Positions 46,601 to 55,025 of a stretch of 64,000 nucleotides of DNA are shown one piece after another (the stretch's first letter is position 1; each line of letters opens with the position of its first letter). Source of the stretch: Terriglobales bacterium (lineage in GTDB: Bacteria; Acidobacteriota; Terriglobia; Terriglobales; Acidobacteriaceae); contig DASPRM010000012.1 of assembly GCA_035624455.1 (NCBI GenBank), positions 1 to 64,000 of the forward strand. The letters run 5' to 3'. Under the pieces are notes generated by a model that saw only the letters and a list, made by a program, of their open reading frames with translations, ran no database searches and was not told the origin of the DNA. The translations under genes and the position numbers were made by a program.

Positions 46601-47408
46601 TGCTGAAGTGGTTCACCCCCTGGATGTGCCGGTTCCGTAGATATCCATAGACGCTGCCGTGCGTAGCATTAGTTCCAGAGCGCGTAATGATGTTCACCAC
46701 ACCCCCGGAGGCCTGGCCGTATTCCGCGTTGTAGTTATTAGTGATGATCTGGAATTCCTGCACTGCGTCCTGCGATACCGTAGAGCGGATTCCGTTCACA
46801 CCGGCATCCACCGCATTTGCCCCATCCACATTGACTAGGTTCGAGCGCGCCCGCTGGCCGCTGAAGTTCAACCCGGAAGTCGGCGCTGCTCCGATGCTGG
46901 GAGCCGCATCGCGCGTCAGCTTGGAGTCCGTAAGCGCAAAATTGATGTAATTCCGCCCATTGATCGGCAGGTTGTCGATCCTCACCTGATCCACCGTTGT
47001 GTTCGATGAAGTAACCTGCGGTTCAATCAGCTCCGGCTCTCCGCTGACGTTTACAACTTCACTGGCTACCGCAACCTGTAGCGTCACCGGGAGCTCGGCT
47101 TTTTGTCCGACTGTGATCACGACGTTGGTCAGAATTGTCTTGGCAAAACCCGGCGCCTCGATCTGCACCGTGTATTGCCCTGGAGGCAGCAACAGCAGTG
47201 AGTACTCGCCGTCCACGTTCTGGCTGGTGCTGCGCTCGATGTTGCGGGCTTCATTTCGCACCGCCACCGTGGCGTTTCTCACCACTGCTCCTTTCGAATC
47301 TCGGACGGTTACGTGTAATTCGGCGGTAGCTGAGGATTGGGCGACGGCGCTGACTGACAGAAACAGCAAAAGACAGCAGGTGCAGCAGAAAATCCAGGCA
47401 CGACTCAT
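43668..47408 (-). CDS. TonB-dependent receptor-type outer membrane protein with carboxypeptidase-regulatory-like domain
   Basis: A 1246-residue outer membrane protein. Signal peptide 1-23; Ig-like carboxypeptidase-regulatory domain (28-115: TAELHVTVRDSKGAVVRNATVAVRN...YSLLLLPPGQYTVQIEAPGF); plug domain (about 130-260: NLPINGRNYINFALTDSKLTRD..., VNIITRSGTNATHGSVYGYLRN); then a long beta barrel ending FALKLSW with the terminal aromatic. This architecture is expanded in Acidobacteriota and is thought to take up complex carbohydrates or other large substrates. Substrate unknown; no neighbouring enzyme gives a hint. Confidence 0.93.
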   Translation of the reverse strand: MSRAWIFCCTCCLLLFLSVSAVAQSSATAELHVTVRDSKGAVVRNATVAVRNEARNIERSTSQNVDGEYSLLLLPPGQYTVQIEAPGFAKTILTNVVITVGQKAELPVTLQVAVASEVVNVSGEPELIEPQVTSSNTTVDQVRIDNLPINGRNYINFALTDSKLTRDAAPSIGAAPTSGLNFSGQRARSNLVNVDGANAVDAGVNGIRSTVSQDAVQEFQIITNNYNAEYGQASGGVVNIITRSGTNATHGSVYGYLRNRHIQGVNHFSTTPDPAYTRVQAGATFSGPIKKDRTFYFLSYETTQRHETGFSTIGADGFGLVPFDTSVLGPQFPFGIVQLTPDQESFVGQLGAVLGNPAIPPATKQQLGQFLGKYLVLAGGSSGIALNSSVGSPAIAAAIASSFGTPFNLSVFPTSGAPLPASMVALNSIVGNFPVSEDTHIASLRLDHRLTDNQQLNFRLGYSPSHVSGIEVNAQGPQNFGQNAFSRTSIQDFHDWSVVAQHTWTIGSNKVNEFRFQWARRALTYNFSSSPGGSSVAVNIPGFAFFGREPFSFVRRTEPRYQFTDNFSLTRGNHNFKWGADVNSLLPLEADFTVNFGGVYNIGALSPGQVLIDPTTGAPITSLPVPGGGSIPVPGFSPVQAYGLGIPQAFIQGVGNPHDSFNDTNLGVFFQDSWRIRPNLTINYGVRYDVEFTPTFKAINQLSQAAENALGITEGIPRDYNNVVPRVGVAWDPWKEGKTLLRASYGLFYDHPLLALAFDSDVADGAQAPQVLLFGGSPGGCTPNLSNLNATNAFQGLLACLPGSFNYLASQQRFNAAPNAPSIFVGQQYLATGVPLTVQPFGFPTGKNFVFGYSNQASFGLQQDLGHDMVVDISYTFNGGRHLNRPINFNATQTQPLVTNYNRAVAAVNALKAGGVPANVINQLTPSSPLSVGICPTLLQALGLPPVAPAGNYVPAPLVSFFRQSGFNPSLQTVPPYAACNGDAQKALTEFGLGVGVPVPFSDEPANYSNGTSDYHGLTVNLRKRFSAKYEFLASYTWSHAIDDGTDLQSPLEPQDNFNANADRSTSTFDQRHRLVFSGVYQSGRVSSSGFLKVFNDITVAPIIEVGSGRPFNIITSVDANFDLSVNTDRPNVVPAGTTVDSCGDPVVASKFSPTGFFQIPCYLDGKFTGNLGRNTGVKPWTVFNDLRLAKRMRITERLSLDGIMDIFNLINRYNIADVNPLYTNAGEPTAAYDPRQFQFALKLSW

Positions 47409-47720
47409 GGTCCCACCCTTTCCAGGTGCCCGACGTACTCAGCTCCTGCGGACACCGCGCTTCATTCGCTTCCAGCAGCCTGGCGCTTTAGCAATCTGGC
47501 GCTGCTTTTTGACGGAAACTCCTGGCACTGTCTGTACGGGTTTCCCAGGGTGGGGGATTTTTACATCAGCGGTGTTCAACAAGCAAGGAAACGATCAGTC
47601 ATTGGTCCCAGAATGACAATACTCGGGAATCGATGCGTTCTTCATCTGCGAGAGCGGGAAGCAGTAATGGACAGAATCCTCATGAAGGATCCTCACCCAC
47701 CTTTATGTGGGCTGGGAGCT

Positions 47721-47828
47721 GACTCTTTACTTCTTACTTCTTACCTCTTACCTCTTACCTCTTACTTCTGACTTCTGACTTCTGACTTCTGATTTCTGAT
47801 TTCCTTCCTACTTCTTACTTCGTCCTTC
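47721..47828. repeat. degenerate 7-bp tandem repeat
   Basis: About 15 units of 7 bases, drifting from CTTCTTA/CCTCTTA to CTTCTGA, then breaking down; the opposite strand reads as GAAGTAAG- and GAAGTCAG-like units. It abuts the end of the asparaginase-like gene. It may vary in copy number and cause assembly errors. The preceding 47409-47720 stretch shows no gene. Confidence 0.8.
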
Positions 47829-48746
47829 TCACTTCTTTATCCCCCACTCCTCGTCGCTGCTGGTGCGCAGTCCCCACGCCATCCGTGGCGTGTTATGTGC
47901 GATCCCATTACGGCCCTCGCGATCGAGCAGAATCATTCCCCCATGCCCGTTGAGGCGCCGCTTCAGATACTCGATCGCCGCGCTGGCTGCTTCTTGGGGC
48001 GTGAGTCCGCACCGTATCTGGTCGGTGGCCCATTTTCCCAGCACTAGCTTCATCATGGGCTCGCCCCATCCCGTCGTTGACACCGCACCGCTTTCGTTAT
48101 CCGCGTAGCAGCCGCATCCGATGAGCGAAGAATCCCCCACCCGGCCCGGAGTCTTGTTTAAGGTCCCCCCAGTCGAGGTAGCCGCAGCCAGATTTCCATG
48201 TTGATCGAGTGCCACCGTGCCGACGGTGTCGCTTGCAATCTCCTCCGAGGCAAAGATCTCATGGCTTTCCCCGCGTGCAATAGTCTCCTTCGCCCGGCGC
48301 AGGTGTTGTACTTCGCGCTCCACCACCAGTTCGGAATTATCAATCAGCGGGATGCCATGCAGCGCAGCGAAACGCTCTGCCCCCTCCGCAACTAAGTACA
48401 CGTGCGGGCTCTCCTCCAGCACCTTGCGTGCTGCGCGAACGGCATTGCGGATCCGCTCCACACAACCCACTCCTCCCGCCCGCAGCGTCGCGCCATCCAT
48501 GATCATCGCGTCCAACTGCACCCGGCCGTCCCGGTTGAGGAAACTGCCCCGCCCGGCGTCGAACGTATCGTCGTCCTCCATTACTATGATGGCCGCTTCT
48601 GCAGCTTCCACGGAACTTCCGCCTCCTTCAAGCACGTGCCAGCCCTCGGCCATCGCTTTGCGCACGCCTTTCAGATGGGCATCTACCAGCTCATCAGGAA
48701 TGGCCCAGGCGCCACCATGGACCAGGAGCACAGGATTATTGGCCAA
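47829..48746 (-). CDS. isoaspartyl peptidase/L-asparaginase, Ntn-hydrolase type
   Basis: A 305-residue protein of the plant-type asparaginase (T2) family. It opens with PVLLVHGGAWAIPD; the self-cleavage site is ASDTVGTVAL, making Thr174 the new N-terminal nucleophile; the beta chain has NLAAATSTGGTLNKTPGRVGDSSLIGCGCYAD and VSTTGWGEPMMK. Mature enzymes remove isoaspartyl peptides or asparagine. Aspartate rather than glycine precedes the nucleophile, a common variant. The stop lies at the edge of the tandem repeat. Confidence 0.9.
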   Translation of the reverse strand: MANNPVLLVHGGAWAIPDELVDAHLKGVRKAMAEGWHVLEGGGSSVEAAEAAIIVMEDDDTFDAGRGSFLNRDGRVQLDAMIMDGATLRAGGVGCVERIRNAVRAARKVLEESPHVYLVAEGAERFAALHGIPLIDNSELVVEREVQHLRRAKETIARGESHEIFASEEIASDTVGTVALDQHGNLAAATSTGGTLNKTPGRVGDSSLIGCGCYADNESGAVSTTGWGEPMMKLVLGKWATDQIRCGLTPQEAASAAIEYLKRRLNGHGGMILLDREGRNGIAHNTPRMAWGLRTSSDEEWGIKK

Positions 48747-48858
48747 GAATGTCCTCTCGCATGAAATTCTGACCGCTTCCGCCGTGTACTTGCAGGCAGC
48801 CCAACATCATACATTTCCGACTCAATACGAGATGCTATGGCTTCGAAGGAAGGTGCGC

Positions 48859-49512
48859 CTACTGGTTGACCGCCATCGGTTCCTGAGGCTGGAGCTTGCG
48901 GGTGGAGGGTTTCACTCTGGTCTGCTCGTAGGCATAAAGGATGCGGTGGATCACCGTGATATTTCCCAGCACCGCGATCACCCAAAGCACCGGCGCCATG
49001 CGGTTGAAGATCGCCCCGATGATCACCAGCACGATTCGCTCCGGGCGCTCCATGAAGCCCACCTTGCATTGCGGGATCATGTTCTCGGCGCGGGCCCGCG
49101 TGTAACTCACCATCAACGATGTCACCATCACCAGCGCCGTCAGCACCACATAAAAGAACCGGCTGGCGCGCGCATAATACACCAGCAAACCGAAGTACAG
49201 GGCCACATCGCTATAGCGATCGATGACGGAATCGAAGAAGCCGCCGAATTGGGTCACCTGCCCGGTTGCTCGTGCCACTCGGCCGTCCACCATGTCGAAC
49301 ACACCGGCCCCAATGATCACCAGCCCGGCGTACAGAAACATCCGCCTCTGGTTCTCTACGCTGGCGAACCCAAAGAAGATAGCAGCAATAATATTGATTA
49401 GCAGGCCAATAAACGTCAGCGCGTTGGGGGATATTTTCGTGAGCGCAAGCCCGTGCACAATCTTGTGCAGCAGCACTCGGCAGGCCCGTCCGACAGCGCT
49501 GGTCCAAGTCAC
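48859..49512 (-). CDS. CDP-alcohol phosphatidyltransferase
   Basis: A 217-residue membrane enzyme with the motif D-x2-DG-x2-AR-x8-G-x3-D-x3-D as FDMVDGRVARATGQVTQFGGFFDSVIDRYSD. About six helices follow. The later segment KVGFMERPERIVL resembles phosphatidylinositol-phosphate or archaetidylinositol-phosphate synthases more than PgsA, but this is only an impression. It starts with GTG immediately after the greA stop (TAA-GTG), so it is translated with greA. Confidence 0.85.
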   Translation of the reverse strand: MTWTSAVGRACRVLLHKIVHGLALTKISPNALTFIGLLINIIAAIFFGFASVENQRRMFLYAGLVIIGAGVFDMVDGRVARATGQVTQFGGFFDSVIDRYSDVALYFGLLVYYARASRFFYVVLTALVMVTSLMVSYTRARAENMIPQCKVGFMERPERIVLVIIGAIFNRMAPVLWVIAVLGNITVIHRILYAYEQTRVKPSTRKLQPQEPMAVNQ

Positions 49513-50001
49513 TTACGCATTCGCCTCTTCGCCGGCATCATCGTGGATGGTAGTCAGTTTCAGAACCTCGAGTTCGCGTTTTCCATTGGGAGTGACCACG
49601 ACAGCCGTGTCTCCCACCTTTTTGCCGATCAGAGCGCGACCAATCGGTGAGGTCGTAGAAATCAGACCTTGGGTCACATCCGATTCCTCACTCGTTACCA
49701 GCTTGTATTCCAATTGCTCGTCCTTGGTGGAATCGTACACCCGGACGGTCGATCCTAGCGCAGCCTTATCTTTGGGAATATTGTTCATGTTGACCAGCGA
49801 GAGATCGGCCATCCGCTTCTTCAACTGACCCAGCCGCGCCCGCACATATTCCTGCCGCTGTTTCGCCATATGGTATTCGGCGTTCTCGCTTAAATCTCCC
49901 ATGGCGACCGCCTTCTTCAGCTCTTTGGGCAGTTCCACTCCTAGTTCGTACTCCAGCGACCGGATTTCCTCTTCCAATTTCTTCCTGATGTGCTCTGGCA
50001 T
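49513..50001 (-). CDS. greA: transcription elongation factor GreA
   Basis: A 162-residue GreA with the N-terminal antiparallel coiled coil (MPEHIRKKLEEEIRSLEYELGVELPKELKKAVAMGDLSENAEYHMAKQRQ) holding the acidic tip DLSENAEY, and a C-terminal FKBP-like domain with SPIGRALIGKKVGDTAVV. It rescues backtracked RNA polymerase by stimulating transcript cleavage. It forms an operon with the phosphatidyltransferase gene. Confidence 0.96.
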   Translation of the reverse strand: MPEHIRKKLEEEIRSLEYELGVELPKELKKAVAMGDLSENAEYHMAKQRQEYVRARLGQLKKRMADLSLVNMNNIPKDKAALGSTVRVYDSTKDEQLEYKLVTSEESDVTQGLISTTSPIGRALIGKKVGDTAVVVTPNGKRELEVLKLTTIHDDAGEEANA

Positions 50002-50418
50002 TCGGCTTCAAAACTCCCGCAATTTTCAGGCAAAAGCACTCCGTAATCCAGCCTGCGCTGGAATCGGCCGCGCGCTTTTCTGACGCCTGGGACTAGGCCA
50101 TCGGCAATTCTGGCCTTCGTGGTTGTTTCAACTTCAGATTCTGTCGGTCTGATCGGCCGCCGCCTTCACCTCGACCTTCTCGGGCGGAGACTGCGGGCCG
50201 ACCTGATTCACGCCGATTATAACTCGTTCGCTGCCGACGATGCCGCTATGTCTCGAAGATTCCTTCTGTTAGAAGCACGCGGTCGGCTCCAATTCGAACC
50301 AGGTCGCTGATCTTAGTCATTTATGCAAGGCCAATCGGTAACCAAGGATTTGCCCTCCCTGGCCTCCGGGACGTGTTCAGCCGTTACTGTGGAAAACTCT
50401 CCTAAGTCTTGCTCCATG
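50002..50418. other. divergent intergenic region between greA and carD
   Basis: No supported gene; short frames lack ribosome sites. It should hold the greA promoter. The carD promoter lies at its right end. Confidence 0.5.
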
Positions 50419-50447
50419 TTGACCTTTCAGTAAATTTGCTGTAATCT
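50419..50447 (+). promoter_or_regulatory. carD promoter
   Basis: TTGACC (50419-50424), 17-base spacer, TAATCT (50442-50447): a good sigma-70-type promoter, giving a leader of about 40 bases before carD. Confidence 0.65.
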
Positions 50448-50492
50448 TTTTATGCTTACCTCGTTTAGAACCTGCAGCAGCGGGTGCCCTTC

Positions 50493-51026
50493 ATGATGAA
50501 TGCATCGCATCAATTCCAAGTAGGTGACAAAGTCGTTTATCCCAATCATGGCGTAGGCATCATTGAGCAAATCAGCAGCCGGACCCTGGGCACCACCGTG
50601 GAACGGTTCTATCTGCTTAAGATCAAGGCCAGCAGCCTCAAGGTGATGGTGCCTTTCAATAATGTCGCCAGCGTCGGCCTGAGGCGGGTGATCCGTAACG
50701 GCGAGATCCAGAAGATTTTAGATTTCCTGACAGAGGGCGAGTGCTGCAACCACGCCGACTGGAAATACCGTTACAAGGAAAACTCAGAGAAGATGCGTAC
50801 CGGCTCGCTGATGGAAGTGGCCGCGGTGCTCAAAGGCCTCCTGCTGCTCAACCAGAGCAAGCCTCTGTCGTTCCGCGAAAAGAAGATGCTCGAACGAGCC
50901 CGTTACCTTCTGGTCAGCGAAATGGCCATGGCCAAGAACTGGGACGAGCTGCAGGTTGAGCAACTCCTCTCGAAGGCTCTGGCGAAGTCCAATCTCCGCT
51001 TCCCGGAGGCCGCGGGCAACGCCTAG
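50493..51026 (+). CDS. carD: CarD family transcriptional regulator
   Basis: A 177-residue protein. The N-terminal RNA-polymerase-interacting domain has FQVGDKVVYPNHGVGIIEQISSRTLGTTVERFYLLKI; the C-terminal helical part ends with a DNA-minor-groove-binding region around SFREKKMLERARYLLVSEMAMAKNWDE. CarD stabilises open complexes, including those at rRNA promoters. Two ATGs (50493, 50496) and a GTG (50484) compete; none has a good ribosome site. Confidence 0.92.
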   Translation: MMNASHQFQVGDKVVYPNHGVGIIEQISSRTLGTTVERFYLLKIKASSLKVMVPFNNVASVGLRRVIRNGEIQKILDFLTEGECCNHADWKYRYKENSEKMRTGSLMEVAAVLKGLLLLNQSKPLSFREKKMLERARYLLVSEMAMAKNWDELQVEQLLSKALAKSNLRFPEAAGNA

Positions 51027-51096
51027 GCCTCTCCCTGGAACCCGTTAATCCACCACTGAAAGCTCGTTTCGGCCTGTTCCTCTACAATAGCCGTCT

Positions 51097-51588
51097 GTGC
51101 CTGAATCTCTCTTAGAACACCCCCGCGTCCTCGGTCTTGACGTCGGCGCACGTACGATCGGCATGGCGGTTTCCGATCCCCTGGGCCTGACCGCGCAGGG
51201 GCTGGGCACAATCCGGCGGCGCAACAAACGTTATGACTTCGATCAACTTGCCCGCACCATCCGCGAGTATCAGGTTGCGGAGATCGTAGTAGGCTACCCT
51301 TTGCGTCTGAGCGGCGTGCCAAGCGCTCAATCTGCCAAGATGTCCGACTTTGCGGAGGATCTCCGCGGTCGTTTCCGGCTACCAGTTCACCTGGTCGACG
51401 AACGTCTGACCTCTGTCCAGGCTAACCGCCTTCTGCGGGATGCTGAGCTTAGCATTGAAAAGCGCGCACAAGCAGTCGATCGGCTGGCGGCGATCCTGAT
51501 CCTGCAATTGTTCCTCGATCGCCGTGCTTCCAAGCCCTCCGGAGCTGCACAAGATCCTGCTGGTTCAGAGAGTGCGTCCGGCACCTAA
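51097..51588 (+). CDS. ruvX: Holliday junction resolvase-like RuvX/YqgF
   Basis: A 163-residue RNase H-fold protein: LGLDVGARTIGMAVSDP holds the first catalytic aspartate, EIVVGYPLRLSG the second strand, LVDERLTSVQANRLL and DRLAAILILQ the later acid residues. Family members process 16S rRNA 5' ends or branched DNA. GTG start. It is followed by mltG, an order found in many bacteria. The tail (residues 145-163) is low-complexity. Confidence 0.92.
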   Translation: MPESLLEHPRVLGLDVGARTIGMAVSDPLGLTAQGLGTIRRRNKRYDFDQLARTIREYQVAEIVVGYPLRLSGVPSAQSAKMSDFAEDLRGRFRLPVHLVDERLTSVQANRLLRDAELSIEKRAQAVDRLAAILILQLFLDRRASKPSGAAQDPAGSESASGT

Positions 51589-51741
51589 TCGTAATCTCCT
51601 GCCAACGGTACATCCCCGCCTGGCATCTTTTGACTTGGAGCTGAAACGAACGGGAACCCCTTTTTGCTACCCGTTCATCGTCCTCCCGCCACTCATTTAT
51701 GGCGGTCAAGTGCGGTAAGCTCGCATTGGAGGCGCTAACGT

Positions 51742-52776
51742 TTGTTGCGATTCCTGCTGAGACTTGTGGTATTGGCAATTCTGGTTGTCGGCGCCTGGCT
51801 GGCTTGGGCCCTGCTGCTGCCCGTTCGGCCGGGACAACCGAAATTTGTGCTCTTACGTCCAGGATGGTCCACCAAGCACATTGCCAACGAACTGCAGGCC
51901 CAAGGGGTAATCCGCAGCGCACGTGCCTTCCTCCTCTATCACTATCTCGCCAACCCCACCACGCTGAAAGCAGGCGAATACAAGTTCGAAGCGCCGGCAA
52001 GCGTCAGGCAGATCCATCAGCGCCTGGTTCATGGCGACATCTTCGTCCATACCGTGGTCATTCCCGAAGGCTTCAACCTGTTTGAGATCGCAGCCGTAAT
52101 AGACGGAGCCGGGTTGGGTTCGAAGCAGGAATTTCTCGATGCAGCACGGGCGCAGACTGCTCTGGTCAGCGATATTGATCCCCAGGCTCAATCACTGGAA
52201 GGCTATCTTTTTCCTGACACCTACGGCTTCACCCGCACCCAGACAATGTCGGACATCGTGTCCTCCATGGTGCGCCGTTTCCGCCAGGAGGCTCACGGAT
52301 TGTCTTTGAATCATGACGTGCACCGCGTCGTCACCCTCGCTGCCATCGTAGAAAAGGAGACCGCTGTCCCAGAGGAACGACCGTTAGTCGCCAGCGTCTA
52401 CCAGAATCGCCTGAACCGGGGAATGGCTCTGGACGCCGATCCTACCGTTATCTATGCCGCCTTGCTCGCAAACCGTTATACCGGGACCATTCATCAGTCC
52501 GATCTGCAGTCTGACTCGCCCTACAACACCTACAAGTTTCCTGGCCTGCCACCAGGACCGATTGCAAATCCCGGACGGGCATCGCTCCAAGCCGCTTTGC
52601 AGCCGGCCGCTACCGACTATCTTTACTTTGTCAGCGACGGCAATGGGCACCATCGTTTCGCCCGCACACTCGAGGAGCATTCCCGCAACGTCAGTGCATA
52701 CCGCAGATCCAGACTGGAAGCAGTGCCTTCGTCAGGAGTGCACGTTGGCCGCTTGCGGCGAACCGCAGCACGCTAA
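51742..52776 (+). CDS. mltG: endolytic murein transglycosylase MltG
   Basis: A 344-residue inner membrane protein with an N-terminal helix (LLRFLLRLVVLAILVVGAWLAWALLL), a LysM-like domain (KFVLLRPGWSTKHIANELQAQGVI) and the YceG catalytic domain with LEGYLFPDTYGF, AAIVEKET (catalytic glutamate), VYQNRLNRGMALDADPTVIYA and SPYNTYKFPGLPPGPIANPG. It cuts nascent glycan strands and limits their length. A TTG start is used. Confidence 0.95.
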   Translation: MLRFLLRLVVLAILVVGAWLAWALLLPVRPGQPKFVLLRPGWSTKHIANELQAQGVIRSARAFLLYHYLANPTTLKAGEYKFEAPASVRQIHQRLVHGDIFVHTVVIPEGFNLFEIAAVIDGAGLGSKQEFLDAARAQTALVSDIDPQAQSLEGYLFPDTYGFTRTQTMSDIVSSMVRRFRQEAHGLSLNHDVHRVVTLAAIVEKETAVPEERPLVASVYQNRLNRGMALDADPTVIYAALLANRYTGTIHQSDLQSDSPYNTYKFPGLPPGPIANPGRASLQAALQPAATDYLYFVSDGNGHHRFARTLEEHSRNVSAYRRSRLEAVPSSGVHVGRLRRTAAR

Positions 52777-52934
52777 TTGCCGCACTTGAGGATTCATACT
52801 TCAGCACCTATCAGTCTTGATATTCACATCCTCGAATTGAAACTCCACAGCCGCCCATCGCATCTCGATATTTGGTCGGAACAGGATGCTCTCAAGTCAG
52901 GCGGTATACTGAACTCCGGTCCTAGTCAGCCACA

Positions 52935-53885
52935 ATGTCACGCCGCTATCTAACGGTCGCTGTACTCCTCTTATCTCTATCATCCACTAGCTGCCTGTTC
53001 CGATCCCGCAGGGTTCCGCAGGTGCTCACGTCCGCCTCGAAAACTGCTGACCTTGATCAACTCCTCGATTTCATCAATCGTGAGGCAGCCGCGATTCATA
53101 CCCTTAATGCCACTATTGATATTGATACTTCCGTTGGCGGCTCTACCAAGGGCAAGATTACCGAGTATCGGGAGATTCGCGGCTATATCCTTTTCCGCAA
53201 GCCGCAAATGCTGCGCATGATCGGACTGTTTCCCATCGTCCGCAATCGCGCTTTTGATATGGTCAGCGATGGTTCAAGCTTCAAGCTTTCCATCCCTGCC
53301 AAGAACAAGTTTGTGGTGGGGTCAAATGAAATTGAGCAGCCGTCACCTAACGCTCTGGAGAACCTCCGCCCACAGGTCATCCACGATGCCCTGCTTCTCC
53401 GTCCGGTAAATCCGCAAAACGAGATCGCCATATTGGAAAACGCCACGGAACTCGTGCCACAGGCCAACGGCAAAAAGCAGATTCAACAAGCCGAGTACCT
53501 CGTTGACATCATCGCCCGCGGCGACAAGGGCTGGTATCTTTCTCGAAAAGTGGTCTTCAGCCGCAGCGACCTGCTTCCTTACCGCCAGTTGATTTATGAC
53601 CGGAACGGCTGGGTGGCAACCGAGGTCCGCTATAACCAATTCAAGGACGTCAACGGCGTGCAGTTTCCTTACGATATCGACATCTGGCGTCCCCAGGAGG
53701 AGTATTCCATTAACATTACGGTGGTTAAGCTCACCCTCAACGAACCCCTCAGCGACGAACAGTTCGTGCTGAACCAGCCGTCTGGTTCCCAGTTGGTCCA
53801 GTTGGGACACGCCTCTTCACCCTCTTCTACGCTTCTGCCCGCCAATTCCCTGCAGCCTGGCGGTGATGCTGAGAAGCATCGCTAG
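52935..53885 (+). CDS. LolA-like outer membrane lipoprotein
   Basis: A 316-residue lipoprotein with a lipobox LSSTSC (Cys20). The mature part has a beta-sheet LolA/LppX-like pattern: RREAAAIHTLNATIDIDTSVGG-like early strand, EIRGYILFRKPQMLRMIGLFP, DMVSDGSSFKLSIPAKNKFVVGSNE, and DIIARGDKGWYLSRKVVFSRSDLLPYRQLIYDRNG. It may carry lipids or lipoproteins. It lies 30 bases before an ABC permease, so they may act together. Confidence 0.75.
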   Translation: MSRRYLTVAVLLLSLSSTSCLFRSRRVPQVLTSASKTADLDQLLDFINREAAAIHTLNATIDIDTSVGGSTKGKITEYREIRGYILFRKPQMLRMIGLFPIVRNRAFDMVSDGSSFKLSIPAKNKFVVGSNEIEQPSPNALENLRPQVIHDALLLRPVNPQNEIAILENATELVPQANGKKQIQQAEYLVDIIARGDKGWYLSRKVVFSRSDLLPYRQLIYDRNGWVATEVRYNQFKDVNGVQFPYDIDIWRPQEEYSINITVVKLTLNEPLSDEQFVLNQPSGSQLVQLGHASSPSSTLLPANSLQPGGDAEKHR

Positions 53886-53915
53886 CCTTTTTTTGCCTGA
53901 TAAACTTCGATAACC

Positions 53916-55019
53916 ATGAATCGGATGATCCTTGCGAACCTCGTACACCGGCCGATGCGGTCGCTGATCAGCATTGTCGCCATCGCCGTCGAGGTCACGC
54001 TCATCCTGCTGATCGTCGGCCTCTCGCTGGGAATGCTCAATGACTCCAAGACTCGGCAGCAGGGCATTGGCGCCGATGTTATGGTTCAGCCGCCGGGTTC
54101 CTCCTTCCTCTCCGGGATCAGCGGTGCCCCTGCGTCAGTCAAAATCGCCGACAAGCTGCGTCAGCTTCCGCACGTCAAGGTCGTCTCACCGGTAATCACC
54201 CAGATCACGATGGCCGGAGCTGTCGAAGTAGTAATGGGAATCGATCTCGATTCTTTCCAGCAACTGGGCGGACCCTTCCACTTCATTTCCGGCGGACCCT
54301 TTCAAGCTCCCAACGACGTGATCGTGGATGACTACTATGCCAGCGGCAGGAACATCAAGGTCGGCTCAACCATCGAAATTCTGAACAATCCTTTCCGTGT
54401 TTGCGGCATCGTGGAGCACGGGAAGGGCGCCCGCAAGTTTCTTCCCCTCAGAACGCTGCAGGACTTGATTGGCGCGCACGGTAAAGCTTCTATCTTCTAC
54501 GTCAAACTCGATGATCCGGCCTACGCGCCAGTTGTGACGCAGGAGATGCGCGCGATCCCCGGTATGCAGTCTTACGTCGTGCGCTCCATGCAGGAATACC
54601 TGAGCATGATGACGCCGGGCAACCTTCCGGGACTCTCCCAGTTCATCACCGTGGTAATTGCGGTAGCGGTTATCATCGGCTTCATCGTGATCTTTCAGGC
54701 CATGTACACGGCAGTAATGGAGCGCACCCGCGAAATCGGCATCCTGAAGTCCATGGGGGCATCCAAGCTCTACATCATGAATGTGATCCTGCGGGAAACC
54801 TTGTTGCTCTCGATCGCAGGAATTCTTCTTGGCATCGCTCTGAGCTTCGCTGCCCGCCGCGGCATCGCGACCAGGTTTCCGACTTTGCCCATTCAGATCG
54901 ATCCCCGTTGGATCAGCTATGCCATTGCGATCGCCGTCGGTGGCGCCATCCTGGGAGCCCTATATCCCGCTTTCAAGGCTGCCCAGAAGGATCCTATCGA
55001 AGCACTCGCCTACGAATAA
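53916..55019 (+). CDS. ABC transporter permease, MacB/FtsX type
   Basis: A 367-residue permease with one N-terminal membrane helix (about 17-40), a periplasmic MacB-like domain, and three C-terminal helices (FtsX domain: FITVVIAVAVIIGFIVIFQAMYTAVMERTREIGILKSMGASKLYIMNVILRETLLLSIAGILLGIALSF). The EIGILKSMGAS coupling helix is typical. No ATPase gene is adjacent: the next gene is convergent. The upstream LolA-like lipoprotein suggests lipid or lipoprotein handling. Confidence 0.9.
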   Translation: MNRMILANLVHRPMRSLISIVAIAVEVTLILLIVGLSLGMLNDSKTRQQGIGADVMVQPPGSSFLSGISGAPASVKIADKLRQLPHVKVVSPVITQITMAGAVEVVMGIDLDSFQQLGGPFHFISGGPFQAPNDVIVDDYYASGRNIKVGSTIEILNNPFRVCGIVEHGKGARKFLPLRTLQDLIGAHGKASIFYVKLDDPAYAPVVTQEMRAIPGMQSYVVRSMQEYLSMMTPGNLPGLSQFITVVIAVAVIIGFIVIFQAMYTAVMERTREIGILKSMGASKLYIMNVILRETLLLSIAGILLGIALSFAARRGIATRFPTLPIQIDPRWISYAIAIAVGGAILGALYPAFKAAQKDPIEALAYE

Positions 55020-55025
55020 GCCGTC

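Noticed and set aside
47721-47828. A possible CRISPR array
   Set aside because: The repeat unit is only 7 bases, contiguous, with no spacers and no cas genes nearby.
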